Below, piece after piece: positions 50,473-60,605 of a stretch of 64,000 nucleotides of DNA. Source of the stretch: Lelliottia nimipressuralis (GTDB taxonomy: Bacteria > Pseudomonadota > Gammaproteobacteria > Enterobacterales > Enterobacteriaceae); contig NZ_SOMG01000030.1 in assembly GCF_004402045.1 (NCBI RefSeq), positions 806,001-870,000 of the forward strand, given 5' to 3'. A program made the translations under genes and the position numbers. Position 1 is the first letter of the stretch. The number at the start of each line of letters is the position of its first letter. Under the pieces are notes generated by a model, which was not told the origin of the DNA, ran no database searches, and saw only the letters and a program-made list of their open reading frames with translations.

Positions 50473-50479
50473 ATGATTC

Positions 50480-51904
50480 TTAGTGTTTTATCATCACATG
50501 CCGGACAACCGTATAATCCTCGAGCCCGTACACCGACATATCCTTTCCGTAGCCGGATAATTTCATGCCGCCGTGCGGCATTTCGCTCACCAGCATGAAA
50601 TGGGTATTCACCCAGGTGCAGCCGTACTGCAGGCGCGCGCTCAGACGATGGGCGCGGCCCACGTCTTTCGTCCAGACCGACGAGGCCAGGCCGTACTGCG
50701 AATCGTTCGCCCAGGCCAGCACCTGCGCCTCGTCGTCAAACTCGGTGACGCTCACCACCGGGCCAAACACCTCGCGCTGAACGATGGCATCATTCTGTTT
50801 TGCCCCTGCCAGCAGGGTTGGCTGGAAGTAGTAACCTGCCCCCTCTTTTTTGCTGCCGCCCGTCACCACGCGGATATGGCCGAGCGCTTTCGCCTCGTCG
50901 ACAGCCTGACAGACGCGTGAAAGATGGGCCGCCGAGCTGAGCGGTCCCAGTTCGGTATCCCCATCCTCCGGGGTACCCATTTTGAGGCTGGCTACCGCTG
51001 CGCCCAGTTTTTCCACAAGCGCAGCATAAATTCCCTTCTGGGCATAAATACGGCAGGCCGCCGTGCAGTCCTGCCCGGCATTGTAGAAACCAAACGTCCG
51101 CACGCCTTCGACAACAGCATCCAGGTCGGCATCATCAAACACGATAACCGGCGCTTTTCCACCCAGCTCCATGTGGGTGCGTTTAATGGAGGACGCCGTA
51201 TGGCCGATGATATGTTCCCCGGTCGCAATCGAACCGGTCAGCGAGACCATGCGGACTTTTTCATGCCCGGTCAGCGGATCGCCTACCGTCTTGCCGCGGC
51301 CAAACAGTACGTTCAGCACACCCGCCGGGAAGATGTCCTTTGCCAGCTCCGCCAGCTTCAGCGCCGTCAGCGGCGTAATTTCGGAGGGTTTGATCACCAC
51401 GCAGTTACCGGCTGCCAGCGCGGGTGCGAGCTTCCACGCGGCCATCATCAGCGGGTAGTTCCACGGCGCGATAGAGGCAACCACGCCCACCGGGTCACGG
51501 CGGATCATTGACGTGTGGCCATCAAGATACTCACCGGCGGCCAGCCCGTTCAGGCAGCGGGCTGCCCCGGCAAAGAAGCGGAAAACATCGACCACCGCCG
51601 GAATTTCGTCCCCGAGGGCACAGTGCAGCGGCTTGCCGCAGTTGAGAGACTCAAGCCGGGCAAACTCTTCACCCTGCGCCTCGATGGCGTCAGCCAGCTT
51701 CAACAGGCACTCAGCGCGCGTTTTGGGCGTGGTCTGCCCCCAGTCGATGAAAGCCCGGTCAGCGGCCTCTACCGCCGCGTTGACCTGGGCCAGTGACGCT
51801 TCAGCAATTTCAAGCAGTACCTCTCCAGTGGCCGGATTATAAACCGGCTGTTTCTCGCCTTCTCCGGCAACCAGTTCACCCTTTATCAGCAGATGTGTTT
51901 GCAT
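50480..51904 (-). CDS. patD: Gamma-aminobutyraldehyde dehydrogenase PatD
   Basis: This is a 474-residue NAD-dependent aldehyde dehydrogenase, colinear with E. coli PatD (YdcW). It oxidises 4-aminobutanal from putrescine to GABA. The catalytic base is Glu246 (HMELGGKAP) and the nucleophile Cys280 ([10 protein letters not shown]). [13 protein letters not shown] and [10 protein letters not shown] form the NAD site. It is the last gene of the ydcSTUV-patD operon, 24 bp after ydcV, which couples it to import of a likely polyamine. Confidence 0.96.
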   Translation of the reverse strand: MQTHLLIKGELVAGEGEKQPVYNPATGEVLLEIAEASLAQVNAAVEAADRAFIDWGQTTPKTRAECLLKLADAIEAQGEEFARLESLNCGKPLHCALGDEIPAVVDVFRFFAGAARCLNGLAAGEYLDGHTSMIRRDPVGVVASIAPWNYPLMMAAWKLAPALAAGNCVVIKPSEITPLTALKLAELAKDIFPAGVLNVLFGRGKTVGDPLTGHEKVRMVSLTGSIATGEHIIGHTASSIKRTHMELGGKAPVIVFDDADLDAVVEGVRTFGFYNAGQDCTAACRIYAQKGIYAALVEKLGAAVASLKMGTPEDGDTELGPLSSAAHLSRVCQAVDEAKALGHIRVVTGGSKKEGAGYYFQPTLLAGAKQNDAIVQREVFGPVVSVTEFDDEAQVLAWANDSQYGLASSVWTKDVGRAHRLSARLQYGCTWVNTHFMLVSEMPHGGMKLSGYGKDMSVYGLEDYTVVRHVMIKH

Positions 51905-51928
51905 AGCATTGTCCTGTTGAAATCAATG

Positions 51929-52735
51929 TTATTTCCCGCTGCCGGCAATGTTCTCGCCGTCGCGGGTTAGCCACCAGGCTCCCAGAATGGGGATGGTTGT
52001 CACCAGCATCACCAGCAGTGCAACGACGTTTGTGACCGGCACGTCGCGCGGACGCCCGAGCTGGTTGAGCAACCACAGCGGTAACGTACGCTCGTGTCCC
52101 GCCGTAAACGTTGTAACGATTATCTCGTCAAACGACAGGGCAAACGCCAGCATTCCCCCGGCCAGCAGCGCTGAACCCAGATTGGGCAGCACGACATAGC
52201 GGAAGGTTTGCCACCCGTCAGCCCCGAGATCCATCGACGCTTCCACCAGGCTCCAGGAGGTGCGTCTGAACCGGGCAATCACGTTGTTAAACACCACCAC
52301 TACACAAAACGTGGCGTGTCCCACCACGATGGTGAAAAAACCCGGCTCAAGGTTGATGGTTTTGAATGCGGTCAGCAGCGCCAGGCCGGTGATGATCCCC
52401 GGTAACGCAATCGGCAATAGCAGCAACAGTGAGATCGCATTCTTGCCAAAAAACTCGCTTCGCCACAGCGCCGCTGCAGCAAGCGTGCCAAGCACAAGGG
52501 CTATCGCAGTGGAGAGCGCAGCAATTTGAAGTGACAACGTCACGGATTCAATGATATCTCCACGCCCCGCCGCCACGCTAAACCACTTCAGCGTCAGCCC
52601 CTGCGGCGGAAAACTGAAGGCGGCGTCTTCGGTGTTAAAGGCATAGGTTGCGATAATCAGCAGCGGGAAGTGCAGGAAGATAACACCTCCCCACGCTGCC
52701 ACTTTCAGGAACAGCGGTGCGCGTTCAGAGTGCAT
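51929..52735 (-). CDS. ydcV: ABC transporter permease YdcV
   Basis: The 268-residue inner-membrane permease of the spermidine/putrescine type is colinear with E. coli YdcV (264). There are about six TM segments, with the EAA-loop [22 protein letters not shown] near residues 165-186. It starts inside the end of ydcU (11-bp overlap), which indicates translational coupling. Together with YdcU it forms the membrane channel of the YdcSTUV importer. Confidence 0.95.
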   Translation of the reverse strand: MHSERAPLFLKVAAWGGVIFLHFPLLIIATYAFNTEDAAFSFPPQGLTLKWFSVAAGRGDIIESVTLSLQIAALSTAIALVLGTLAAAALWRSEFFGKNAISLLLLLPIALPGIITGLALLTAFKTINLEPGFFTIVVGHATFCVVVVFNNVIARFRRTSWSLVEASMDLGADGWQTFRYVVLPNLGSALLAGGMLAFALSFDEIIVTTFTAGHERTLPLWLLNQLGRPRDVPVTNVVALLVMLVTTIPILGAWWLTRDGENIAGSGK

Positions 52736-53669
52736 CGAATGCTCCCAGACGCTTCACGAACGCCAGATAGAGAGAAATCAGCACGATGGGAACCAGCGTG
52801 AACGCGGCGGCCATCGGCATATTGCCGATAGCCCCCTGCTGGGAATAGACCATATTGCCAATGAAATAGCCCGGCGGCCCCACCAGCTGGGGAACAATAA
52901 AATCCCCCAGCGTCAGGGAAAAGGTGAATATCGAGCCCGCCGCAATGCCCGGGATCGCCAGCGGCAGAACGACGTAGCGAAAGGTCTGGCGGGGTCGCGC
53001 GCCGAGGTCGGCAGAGGCCTGCAGTAAAGAAGCCGGCAGACGTTCCAGCGCCGCCTGGACGGGCAGGATCATAAACGGCAGCCAGATATAAACGAAGACC
53101 AGAAACCGTCCCAGCCCGGAGGTGGACAAGGTGTTGCCGCCAATCGCCGGGAGCGTAAGGAGCGAGGTCAGGATCGGCTCCAGCCCCATATGGCTGAGAA
53201 ACCATTGCGCCACGCCGTCCTTCGCCAGCAGCAGTGTCCAGGCGTAGGCTTTGACGATGTAGCTCGCCCACATCGGCAGCATCACGGCAATATAGAAGAA
53301 CGCTTTCCACTTGCCGTGGGTGTACCGCGCCATGTACCAGGCCATCGGGAACGCCAGGATGGCGCTGGCAAGGGTCACCGCAATCGCCATGGTTAGCGTA
53401 CGCAGGATAATATCGTAGTTTGCCGGGTTAAAGAGCGCCTGAATGTTCGCCAGGGTCAGGTCCGGCGTGACCGCCATGGTGAAATCATCAAAGGTGTAAA
53501 ACCCCTGCCACAGCAGAGTCAGCAGCGATCCTAAATAGACGATGCCAAACCACATCAGCGGCGCAAGCAGAAGCAGGAACAGCCCGAGCGATGGCTTGCG
53601 CCAGAGCAGTGCCGTCATGCGGCTCAGGCGGGTGCGAGAGGCGGGAGGATGCGCAACGCTCATATCCAT
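52725..53669 (-). CDS. ydcU: ABC transporter permease YdcU
   Basis: The 314-residue permease is colinear with E. coli YdcU (313), with an N-terminal extension of about 30 residues before the first TM helix ([20 protein letters not shown]). The EAA-loop [24 protein letters not shown] is near residues 216-240. It is the partner of YdcV, and the ATPase gene ydcT ends one base before the ydcU start. Confidence 0.95.
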   Translation of the reverse strand: MDMSVAHPPASRTRLSRMTALLWRKPSLGLFLLLLAPLMWFGIVYLGSLLTLLWQGFYTFDDFTMAVTPDLTLANIQALFNPANYDIILRTLTMAIAVTLASAILAFPMAWYMARYTHGKWKAFFYIAVMLPMWASYIVKAYAWTLLLAKDGVAQWFLSHMGLEPILTSLLTLPAIGGNTLSTSGLGRFLVFVYIWLPFMILPVQAALERLPASLLQASADLGARPRQTFRYVVLPLAIPGIAAGSIFTFSLTLGDFIVPQLVGPPGYFIGNMVYSQQGAIGNMPMAAAFTLVPIVLISLYLAFVKRLGAFDAL

Positions 53670-53670
53670 T

Positions 53671-54684
53671 TCACCTCTCCTCGTGAAGGCGGATCATGGC
53701 GTCGCGCGACCACGACGCCATGACAACCTGCCCCGGCGCAATGCCGCTCAGCGGCGAGGCGTCACTGAGATTAGCCTGGCTTACCAGCAGTTTTGCGCCG
53801 TCAGCGAGTTTTAGCTCCAGACGCGTGGCGGCCCCCTGATACTGAACGGCCTGCACGCATCCCTGAACCTGAACTTCACCGCTCTCGTTAAGACGAATAT
53901 GTTCCGGACGCAAAGAATAGGAGCCTTCCATGCCGCATATTTTCTGCGCAAGGCCTGCATCAAAGACGTTGGACGTGCCGACAAAACCGGCGACAAACGG
54001 CGTGCGCGGGCGCATGTAGAGATCGCGTGGGGTGTCCACCTGCTCGATGCGTCCGTTATTGAACACCGCCACCCGGTCTGACATGGAAAGGGCTTCGCCC
54101 TGATCGTGGGTGACGAAAATAAAGGTGATGCCGAGTTCCTGCTGAAGTTTCTTCAGCTCGAACTGCATCTGTTCACGCAGTTTGAGATCGAGCGCACCTA
54201 AGGGCTCGTCCAGCAGCAGCACGCGCGGTTCATTGACCAGCGCCCGGGCGATGGCAACGCGCTGACGCTGGCCGCCGGAAAGTTGCGAAGGTTTGCGGGC
54301 GACGGCAAAACTCAGGCCCACTTTTTCCAGCGCATCACGGGCCTGCGCATGGCGTTTTTTCTTATCTATGCCTTTTACCATCAGCCCGTAAGCGACATTA
54401 TCGAGGATCGACATATGCGGGAACAGCGCGTAGTCCTGGAACACGGTATTCACGTCCCGCTCCCAGGGCGGCAGTTCGCTCGCCTCTTTGCCGAAGATTG
54501 AGATCGTGCCGCCTGACAGTTGTTCAAAACCGGCGATCAGACGCAGGCAGGTGGTTTTGCCGGAGCCCGAAGGCCCCAGCATGGAGAAAAATTCTCCGTC
54601 ACGGATCGCAATGGTGACCCCATCCACCGCCCGCACGTCGCCGTACAGGCGGGAAACATTATTAAACTCTACCGCGTACGTCAT
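53671..54684 (-). CDS. ydcT: ABC transporter ATP-binding protein YdcT
   Basis: The 337-residue PotA-like ATPase has Walker A GPSGSGKTT at 37-45, signature LSGGQRQRVAIARAL and Walker B VLLLDEPLGALD, with a C-terminal TOBE-type regulatory domain. It is colinear with E. coli YdcT (337). It powers YdcUV. It lies 17 bp downstream of ydcS. Confidence 0.95.
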   Translation of the reverse strand: MTYAVEFNNVSRLYGDVRAVDGVTIAIRDGEFFSMLGPSGSGKTTCLRLIAGFEQLSGGTISIFGKEASELPPWERDVNTVFQDYALFPHMSILDNVAYGLMVKGIDKKKRHAQARDALEKVGLSFAVARKPSQLSGGQRQRVAIARALVNEPRVLLLDEPLGALDLKLREQMQFELKKLQQELGITFIFVTHDQGEALSMSDRVAVFNNGRIEQVDTPRDLYMRPRTPFVAGFVGTSNVFDAGLAQKICGMEGSYSLRPEHIRLNESGEVQVQGCVQAVQYQGAATRLELKLADGAKLLVSQANLSDASPLSGIAPGQVVMASWSRDAMIRLHEER

Positions 54685-54701
54685 GTTCTGCTCCCGGGCG
54701 A

Positions 54702-55847
54702 TTAACGGCCACCCATGATGGCGATGTAATCCTGCGTCCAGCGGCTGTAAGGCACAAATTTTCCGCCTTCTGCAATGGGGGTTTTCCAGAACATGATTTT
54801 GTCGAACTCGTTATACCCGTTAGTTTCGCAGCCTTTATCTCCCAGCAGCGTGCTGGCCTTACACCCTTCCGGCACGACGGGCAGCGAGCCAAACCATGCG
54901 GCCAGATCGCCCTGCACTTTCGGCGTTAGCGACCAGTTCATCCACTTGTAGGCGCACATCGGGTGTTTTGCCTGCGCATGCAGCATGGTGGTATCCGCCC
55001 AGCCGGTTACCCCTTCTTTCGGGAAGACAGTAGCAACAGGCTGGTTTTCGGCCTTCAGGGCATTTGCCTGATACGGCCAGGCGCTGGAGGCGACGACGCC
55101 TTCATTTTTGAAGTCGCTCATCTGAACGGTGGTGTCGTGCCAGTAGCGGTGGATCAGGGCATGCTGATCGCGAAGCACCTTGAGCACGGCGGCATACTGT
55201 TTTTCGGTGAGCTGGTACGGGTCTTTGATCCCGAGCTGAGGTTGAGTGGCTTTGACAAACAGCGCCGCATCGGCGATGTAAATCGGGCCGTCATAGGCCT
55301 GGACGCGTCCCTGATTGGTTTTACCGTCAGGCAGATCCTGTTTGGTAAAGACCACGCTCCAGCTGTCCGGCGGCGTCGGGAAGGTTTTGGTGTTGTACAT
55401 CAGCAGGTTTGGCCCCCACTGGTACGGCGTGCCGTAGACTTTACCCCCGACGTTAAACCATTCCCCTTTCACCATCCGAGCGTCGAGGGTTTTCCAGTTG
55501 GGAATGAGATCGGGGTTAATCGGCTGAACGCGTTTACCCATGATCAGGCGGAGCGACGCATCACCTGACGCAGTGACCAGGTCGTATCCCCCTTTCGCCA
55601 TCAGGCTCACCATTTCATCAGATGTCGCCGCCGTTTTGACGTTGACCGCGCAACCGGTCTCTTTTTCAAACTGGGTGACCCAGTCATAGTTTTTATCCGT
55701 CTGCCCCCGCTCGATGTATCCCGGCCAGGCAATAATATCCAGCCGTCCTTCCCCGTCGCCAATAGCTTTCGGCGGTTCTGCGGCTTGCGCTGTCATGATT
55801 GTCATGCCGAGCGCACACAGGCTGCTGTGGGCAAATTTTTTGCTCAT
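54702..55847 (-). CDS. ydcS: Periplasmic binding protein YdcS
   Basis: The 381-residue extracellular binding protein is colinear with E. coli YdcS (381). It has a signal peptide of about 22 residues (LCALGMTIMTAQAAEPP) and the mature motifs IAWPGYIERGQTDKNYDWV and FEKETGCAVNVKTAATSDEM. It is the PotD/PotF-like ligand binder of the YdcSTUV importer, thought to take up putrescine or similar. E. coli YdcS has also been reported to have polyhydroxybutyrate synthase activity and to bind DNA. It is first in the operon; ydcR lies upstream on the same strand. Confidence 0.95.
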   Translation of the reverse strand: MSKKFAHSSLCALGMTIMTAQAAEPPKAIGDGEGRLDIIAWPGYIERGQTDKNYDWVTQFEKETGCAVNVKTAATSDEMVSLMAKGGYDLVTASGDASLRLIMGKRVQPINPDLIPNWKTLDARMVKGEWFNVGGKVYGTPYQWGPNLLMYNTKTFPTPPDSWSVVFTKQDLPDGKTNQGRVQAYDGPIYIADAALFVKATQPQLGIKDPYQLTEKQYAAVLKVLRDQHALIHRYWHDTTVQMSDFKNEGVVASSAWPYQANALKAENQPVATVFPKEGVTGWADTTMLHAQAKHPMCAYKWMNWSLTPKVQGDLAAWFGSLPVVPEGCKASTLLGDKGCETNGYNEFDKIMFWKTPIAEGGKFVPYSRWTQDYIAIMGGR

Positions 55848-56121
55848 AAGAATTTACTCCTGTCGCAATGAAATTTAGCGGCAGCCGTGCCGTAAAAATA
55901 TCTCCCTTATTAAACGTAGACCGCGCAAATGCGCCGCACCGTGCAGCTTAAGGAAATTTCATCAAGGTGTGACCGAGGGCGCATTCCCCGTTAACTGGAT
56001 TATAGACAAGGAGTTAGCGGCGAGAGACGGTATGCAGATTTCCTATGATACGGCACCGCGAAATATTCACAGTGCCGTCATCAGGATAAGAAATGATTAT
56101 TTAATGGAGGGGCGAGGAAAT

Positions 56122-57531
56122 TTATTCCAGCATGCTGCTAATTAATTTCCCTAACTGAATGACCGCCTGCTCTTCCCGCTCTCCCCAGGCCCAGGACGTA
56201 TTAAAACGAAAGAATGGTGTCCACGCGTCAGAGGTGGAAAACATCTTTCCGGGGGCAATGCTGATGTGGTGCATTAGGGCCTTTTCGCTCAGAAGTCCCG
56301 CATCCAGCTGCGCCGGAAGCTCCAGCCATAAAAAGTAGCCGCTGTCGTTATGGTGAATTTTGACGCCAGCAGGCATATGGCGCAGAAGTGACTGCCAGGC
56401 CTGTTGTTTTCGCTCGGCCAGCGTCCGTCGCAGGCGGCGCAGATGGGCGTCGTAGCGTTTGGTCGCCAGGTAATCCACCAGCGCCAGCTGCATGGGAGAG
56501 CTGGTTGAGAGCGTGCTCATCAGCTGCAGTTGCTGAATGCGCCGCGCGTGTTTTCCCGCCGCGACCCAGCCGATGCGAAAACCGGCCACCAGACATTTTG
56601 AAAAGGACGAGCAGTGCAGCGTCATGTCCTGACGATCCCAGGCTTTCGCCGGGAGCGGCTTTTCACGCCCAAAATAGAGCTCGCTGTAGACGTCATCTTC
56701 AATCAGCGGGACGTTGTGCTGCGTTAACAGAGCGACAAGCTGCGCTTTTTTCTCCGCGCTCAGCGTGAAGCCAAGCGGGTTTTGGCTGTTGGTCATGACC
56801 CAGCAGGCTTTTACCGGGTACTCATTCAGCGCCTGTTCCAGGGCGTTGAGATCAATCCCCTCGCGGACGTCCGTCGCAATCGACAAGGCTTTGAGCTTCA
56901 GGCGTTCCAGCGCCTGCAGCGCGCCGTAGAAACAGGGGTTTTCGACAATCACCCAGTCGCCGGGTTCGGTTACTGCCTGCAGACTGAGATTGAGCGCTTC
57001 GAGCGCGCCGGCGGTGATCACGATCTCTTCGGGGGAGATATTCATTCCCTGCTGCGCGTAGCGGCGGGCAATGGCGTGTCGGAGATCGACGTTACCCGGC
57101 GGCAGGTTCTCAATCACGCTCATCGCCGTCGCGGTTTTGCTGACGTTCGCCAGCGAGCGGTTGAGCTGCTGAAGCGGGAAAAGTCGGGGGTCGGGAAATG
57201 CGGAAGCAAAAGGGACAACGGAGGGGTCGCGGCTGGCCTGTAAGACCTCGAAGATGTAGGTGTTGATATCCACCGCTTCGTCACGCATCACCTGGGCGGG
57301 TGGCGCAGGCTGTTGTGCGGTCGGGCGCGAGGCAACGTAATAGCCCGACTGCGGTCTGGCGACAATGCGCCCCTGACTTTCCAGCATCTGATACGCGTGG
57401 CCAACGGTCATAAAACTCATGCCGCTGCTCGCCACCTGCTCTCGCAGGGAAGGCAGCTTATCGCCCGGCAGCCATACGCCAAGCTCAATCTGCGAGATAA
57501 TTTGTTGCGCCAGACGCTGGTATTTTTTCAT
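56122..57531 (-). CDS. ydcR: MocR-type regulator YdcR
   Basis: The 469-residue GntR/aminotransferase fusion is colinear with E. coli YdcR (468). The winged helix spans about residues 8-75 (PGDKLPSLREQVASSGMSFMTVGHAYQMLESQGRIVARPQSGYYV), followed by a PLP-dependent domain with the PLP lysine at 312 (HCSSFSKCLVAG). It is presumed to control the adjacent putrescine/GABA genes, as GabR and PuuR-like systems do. A 7-bp inverted repeat (ACGGCAC/GTGCCGT, 56050-56078) follows its stop and could end its transcript, though without a T-run. Confidence 0.94.
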   Translation of the reverse strand: MKKYQRLAQQIISQIELGVWLPGDKLPSLREQVASSGMSFMTVGHAYQMLESQGRIVARPQSGYYVASRPTAQQPAPPAQVMRDEAVDINTYIFEVLQASRDPSVVPFASAFPDPRLFPLQQLNRSLANVSKTATAMSVIENLPPGNVDLRHAIARRYAQQGMNISPEEIVITAGALEALNLSLQAVTEPGDWVIVENPCFYGALQALERLKLKALSIATDVREGIDLNALEQALNEYPVKACWVMTNSQNPLGFTLSAEKKAQLVALLTQHNVPLIEDDVYSELYFGREKPLPAKAWDRQDMTLHCSSFSKCLVAGFRIGWVAAGKHARRIQQLQLMSTLSTSSPMQLALVDYLATKRYDAHLRRLRRTLAERKQQAWQSLLRHMPAGVKIHHNDSGYFLWLELPAQLDAGLLSEKALMHHISIAPGKMFSTSDAWTPFFRFNTSWAWGEREEQAVIQLGKLISSMLE

Positions 57532-57613
57532 CAGATTCTCCTTATGACTGACAGTGTATATCAGCAGGAGAAAAAGAGAAGATTTAGCTAACTGTTATAG
57601 TTTTGAAAATGAA

Positions 57614-57802
57614 TTACTTACGGTACTCGGTGATGTGGCTTTGCGCCTGACGCGCAGCGGTCAGGTAGTCGAGCGTGATCATCGACGATTTGCAAAAAAT
57701 GCATTTCGCGCCGAGTGGGTTTTTCTCAGACATATCAAAGACTGAGGTACGGTACTGCGAGCCATGACAGCATGGGCAGCGAAAATGGATATAAGAAGTC
57801 AT
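57614..57802 (-). CDS. Cold-shock zinc-ribbon protein, YmcF/YnfQ family
   Basis: The 62-residue protein begins MTSYIHFRCPCCHGSQYRTS and ends QSHITEYRK. It has two zinc-knuckle pairs, Cys9-x2-Cys12 and Cys34-x2-Cys37. It is colinear with E. coli YmcF and YnfQ, small proteins made strongly on cold shock. The start at 57802 follows CAGGAGAATCCT; a longer frame to 57919 is part of the 5' leader. Unlike in E. coli, no csp gene is beside it. The leader carries a cold-box-like element (separate entry). Confidence 0.92.
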   Translation of the reverse strand: MTSYIHFRCPCCHGSQYRTSVFDMSEKNPLGAKCIFCKSSMITLDYLTAARQAQSHITEYRK

Positions 57803-57956
57803 AGGATTCTCCTGAAACGTAAAACGTAAATTACTAATGGGCCGATTGGGCAATAATGGTTTTAAACAAAAACTAATCGGAAAGTAGATAAAGACCCAAG
57901 AGAGGCTGCGGAGAGGCACAACGTGATGAGAACTGCTTTATAAAACTACGTCAGAT
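57803..57956 (-). promoter_or_regulatory. CspA-like cold-shock 5' leader with cold box
   Basis: Read on the minus strand, a long untranslated leader of about 150 bases precedes ymcF. Near its 5' end, TGACGTA (57947-57953) followed by TAAAGCAG matches the cspA cold box and what follows it (TGACGTAC... TTAAAGCAG). Long leaders with this box slow decay and aid translation at low temperature in csp mRNAs. The transcription start near 57956 is inferred. Confidence 0.7.
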
Positions 57957-58194
57957 ATTTATTTGGACTCAAAACCAGAAGACCATTAACGCACGGCTCA
58001 GACGACAAGGCAAGCAGTTTAATGCGTAAAATTCATAAAAAGATTGTTTTTATTCCCTAACCGCGAAGTATATCAGATGCCTAAAGCATCGACTTTCAAT
58101 CAACTGTTATGGTTAAAAAACACTTTTCTGCGTCTGATAGTCTGATCTTCGCCCCTATACCATAACAGCACACCGTTTGACATTGAGGCTGTGC
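57957..58194. other. Divergent promoter region of ymcF and cydA-like genes
   Basis: About 240 bp of AT-rich DNA hold the promoters of the cold-shock gene (left) and the oxidase operon (right). I see no open frame with gene-like properties. A TTG at 58177 is in frame with the oxidase gene but lacks a ribosome site. Confidence 0.5.
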
Positions 58195-59595
58195 ATGTTT
58201 GGTTTAGATGCTTTTCACCTTGCACGGATACAGTTTGCGTTTACCGTATCCTTTCACATTATTTTCCCGGCAATCACCATTGGTCTCGCCAGCTATCTTG
58301 CCGTGCTCGAAGGACTGTGGCTGAAAACAAAAAATCCGGTCTGGCGCTCACTGTACCATTTCTGGTCAAAGATTTTTGCCGTCAACTTTGGCATGGGCGT
58401 GGTCTCCGGGCTGGTGATGGCCTACCAGTTTGGCACCAACTGGAGTGGTTTTTCGCAGTTTGCGGGCAGCATTACCGGCCCGCTGTTGACCTATGAAGTG
58501 CTTACCGCCTTCTTCCTCGAAGCCGGGTTTCTCGGCGTGATGCTGTTCGGCTGGAATAAAGTCGGGCCGGGACTGCACTTCTTCGCCACCTGCATGGTGG
58601 CGCTGGGCACCATTATCTCCACCTTCTGGATCCTCTCCTCGAACAGCTGGATGCAGACCCCGCAGGGCTATGAGATCGTCAACGGTCAGGTTGTACCCGT
58701 GGACTGGTTCGCGGTGGTGTTTAACCCCTCCTTCCCTTACCGCCTGCTGCATATGTCGATAGCCGCGTTCCTGAGTAGCGCCCTGTTTGTAGGCGCATCC
58801 GCGGCATGGCATCTGCTGCGCGGCAATAATACCCCCGCCATCCGCGCGATGTTCTCAATGGCGCTGTGGATGACGCTGATAGTCGCGCCTATCCAGGCCA
58901 TGGTGGGCGATATGCACGGGCTGAACACCTTAAAGCACCAGCCTGCGAAAATTGCCGCCATTGAAGGGCACTGGGAAAATCCGCCGGGTGAGCCTACCCC
59001 GCTGCTGCTGTTTGGCTGGCCGGATATGGAACAGGAGCGCACCCGCTTTGGGCTGGAGATCCCGGCGCTGGGGAGCCTTATCCTGACGCATAGCCTGGAA
59101 AAACAGGTTCCGGCACTCAAAGAGTTTCCAAAGGAGGACCGCCCGAATTCCACCATCGTCTTCTGGTCATTCCGCATTATGGCGGGCCTGGGCATGCTGA
59201 TGCTGCTGCTTGGCGTGACGGCACTCTGGCTGCGCTATAAAAAGCGCGTTTATTCTTCCCGCCCTTTCCTGTGGTTTGCACTGCTGATGGGGCCAACCGG
59301 GCTGATTGCTATCCTGGCCGGATGGGTCACCACCGAAGTAGGCCGCCAGCCGTGGGTAGTCTACGGACTTCAGCGAACGAAAGATGCGGTTTCTGCCCAT
59401 GGCGATCTGCATATGAGCGTGAGCCTGCTGGCCTTCTTCGTCGTTTACACCTCGGTATTCGGCGTGGGTTACAGCTATATGGTGCGCCTCATCCGAAAAG
59501 GCCCGCAGCCGCATGAATCTTTCGCCACCGAGTCCGACGGACGTCCGGCGCGCCCGCTTTCTGCCGTCACCGCTGAACATAAGGAGCTACCATAA
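58195..59595 (+). CDS. Cytochrome bd-type ubiquinol oxidase subunit I, CioA-like
   Basis: The 466-residue membrane subunit begins MFGLDAFHLARIQFAFTVSFH and contains the haem-region segments EVLTAFFLEAGFLGVMLFGW and FWILSSNSWMQTPQGYE. Its Q-loop (MHGLNTLKHQPAKIAAIEGHWE) is short; the total is well below the 522 residues of E. coli CydA. This places it with the short-Q-loop, cyanide-insensitive (CioA) group rather than E. coli CydA/AppC. It oxidises quinol and reduces O2 without pumping protons. ATG at 58195 follows GAGG at the right spacing. Confidence 0.92.
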   Translation: MFGLDAFHLARIQFAFTVSFHIIFPAITIGLASYLAVLEGLWLKTKNPVWRSLYHFWSKIFAVNFGMGVVSGLVMAYQFGTNWSGFSQFAGSITGPLLTYEVLTAFFLEAGFLGVMLFGWNKVGPGLHFFATCMVALGTIISTFWILSSNSWMQTPQGYEIVNGQVVPVDWFAVVFNPSFPYRLLHMSIAAFLSSALFVGASAAWHLLRGNNTPAIRAMFSMALWMTLIVAPIQAMVGDMHGLNTLKHQPAKIAAIEGHWENPPGEPTPLLLFGWPDMEQERTRFGLEIPALGSLILTHSLEKQVPALKEFPKEDRPNSTIVFWSFRIMAGLGMLMLLLGVTALWLRYKKRVYSSRPFLWFALLMGPTGLIAILAGWVTTEVGRQPWVVYGLQRTKDAVSAHGDLHMSVSLLAFFVVYTSVFGVGYSYMVRLIRKGPQPHESFATESDGRPARPLSAVTAEHKELP

Positions 59596-60605
59596 TGGGT
59601 ATCGATCTTTCCATTATCTGGTTTGTCATCATCGTCTTCGCCACGCTGATGTATATCGTGATGGACGGTTTTGATCTGGGGATAGGTATTTTGTTCCCGG
59701 CAACGCAAAACGCCGACGATCGCGACGTGATGGTCAATAGCGTTGCGCCGGTCTGGGACGGAAATGAAACCTGGCTGGTGCTTGGTGGAGCCGCCCTCTT
59801 CGGGGCATTCCCGCTGGCCTATGCGGTCATCGTTGATGCCCTCACCATTCCGCTGACATTAATGCTGATCGGACTTATTTTCCGTGGCGTGGCATTTGAG
59901 TTTCGCTTTAAAGCCACGCCAGCGCACCGTCCTTTCTGGGATAAGGCGTTTATTGGCGGTTCCATTCTGGCGACGTTTACCCAGGGTGTGACGGTGGGGG
60001 CCGTCATTAACGGCTTTACCGTTACCGGCCGGGCCTATACCGGCGGGCCCTTTGACTGGTTTACCGCGTTTAACCTGTTTTGCGGCGCGGGCCTGGTGGT
60101 GGCCTATGCGCTGTTAGGCTCTACGTGGCTGGTGATGAAAAGCGAAAACGCGCTGCAGCAGCGGATGCGCGAGGTATCGAAAACGCTGTTACTCGTACTG
60201 CTGGCGTTTATTGCGGCGATCAGCCTCTGGACACCGCTGGCACACCCGGCCATCGCTGCGCGCTGGTTTACGCTGCCGAATCTGTTTTATCTGCTGCCTG
60301 TCCCGGCCCTGGTGGTGATTTTTAGCCTGTATCAGTGGCGCTGCCTGAACAATCCCGACAGCCATAGCCGACCGTTTATCCTGACGCTGGGGCTGATATT
60401 CCTCGGCTTTAGCGGGCTTGGGATCAGCATCTGGCCGCATATTATTCCGCCGTCGATCACCCTGTGGCAGGCCGCCGCGCCGCCGCAAAGCCAGGGCTTT
60501 ATGCTGGTGGGCGCGCTGTTGATCATTCCCGTTATTCTGGTCTACACCTTCTGGAGCTACTACGTATTTCGCGGCAAAGTTCAGCATGGGGAGGGTTATC
60601 ACTGA
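59595..60605 (+). CDS. Cytochrome bd-type ubiquinol oxidase subunit II, CioB-like
   Basis: The 336-residue subunit II has about eight TM segments. It starts IDLSIIWFVIIVFATLMYIVMDGFDLGIGILFP and has NGNETWLVLGGAALFGAFPLAYA-like and RGVAFEFRFKA segments. It overlaps the subunit I stop by one base (TAATG). Subunit II completes the oxidase in the inner membrane. It is 336 residues, shorter than the 379 of E. coli CydB, again fitting the CIO group. Confidence 0.93.
   Translation: MGIDLSIIWFVIIVFATLMYIVMDGFDLGIGILFPATQNADDRDVMVNSVAPVWDGNETWLVLGGAALFGAFPLAYAVIVDALTIPLTLMLIGLIFRGVAFEFRFKATPAHRPFWDKAFIGGSILATFTQGVTVGAVINGFTVTGRAYTGGPFDWFTAFNLFCGAGLVVAYALLGSTWLVMKSENALQQRMREVSKTLLLVLLAFIAAISLWTPLAHPAIAARWFTLPNLFYLLPVPALVVIFSLYQWRCLNNPDSHSRPFILTLGLIFLGFSGLGISIWPHIIPPSITLWQAAAPPQSQGFMLVGALLIIPVILVYTFWSYYVFRGKVQHGEGYH

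Noticed and set aside
57803..57919. N-terminal extension of the YmcF-like protein
   Set aside because: The residues before Met at 57802 have no family match, and a good ribosome site precedes 57802; the stretch is better explained as a cold-shock leader.
58177..58195. TTG start for the CioA-like gene at 58177
   Set aside because: It lacks a ribosome site, whereas ATG 58195 has GAGG at proper distance and gives the family N terminus MFGLDAFHLAR.
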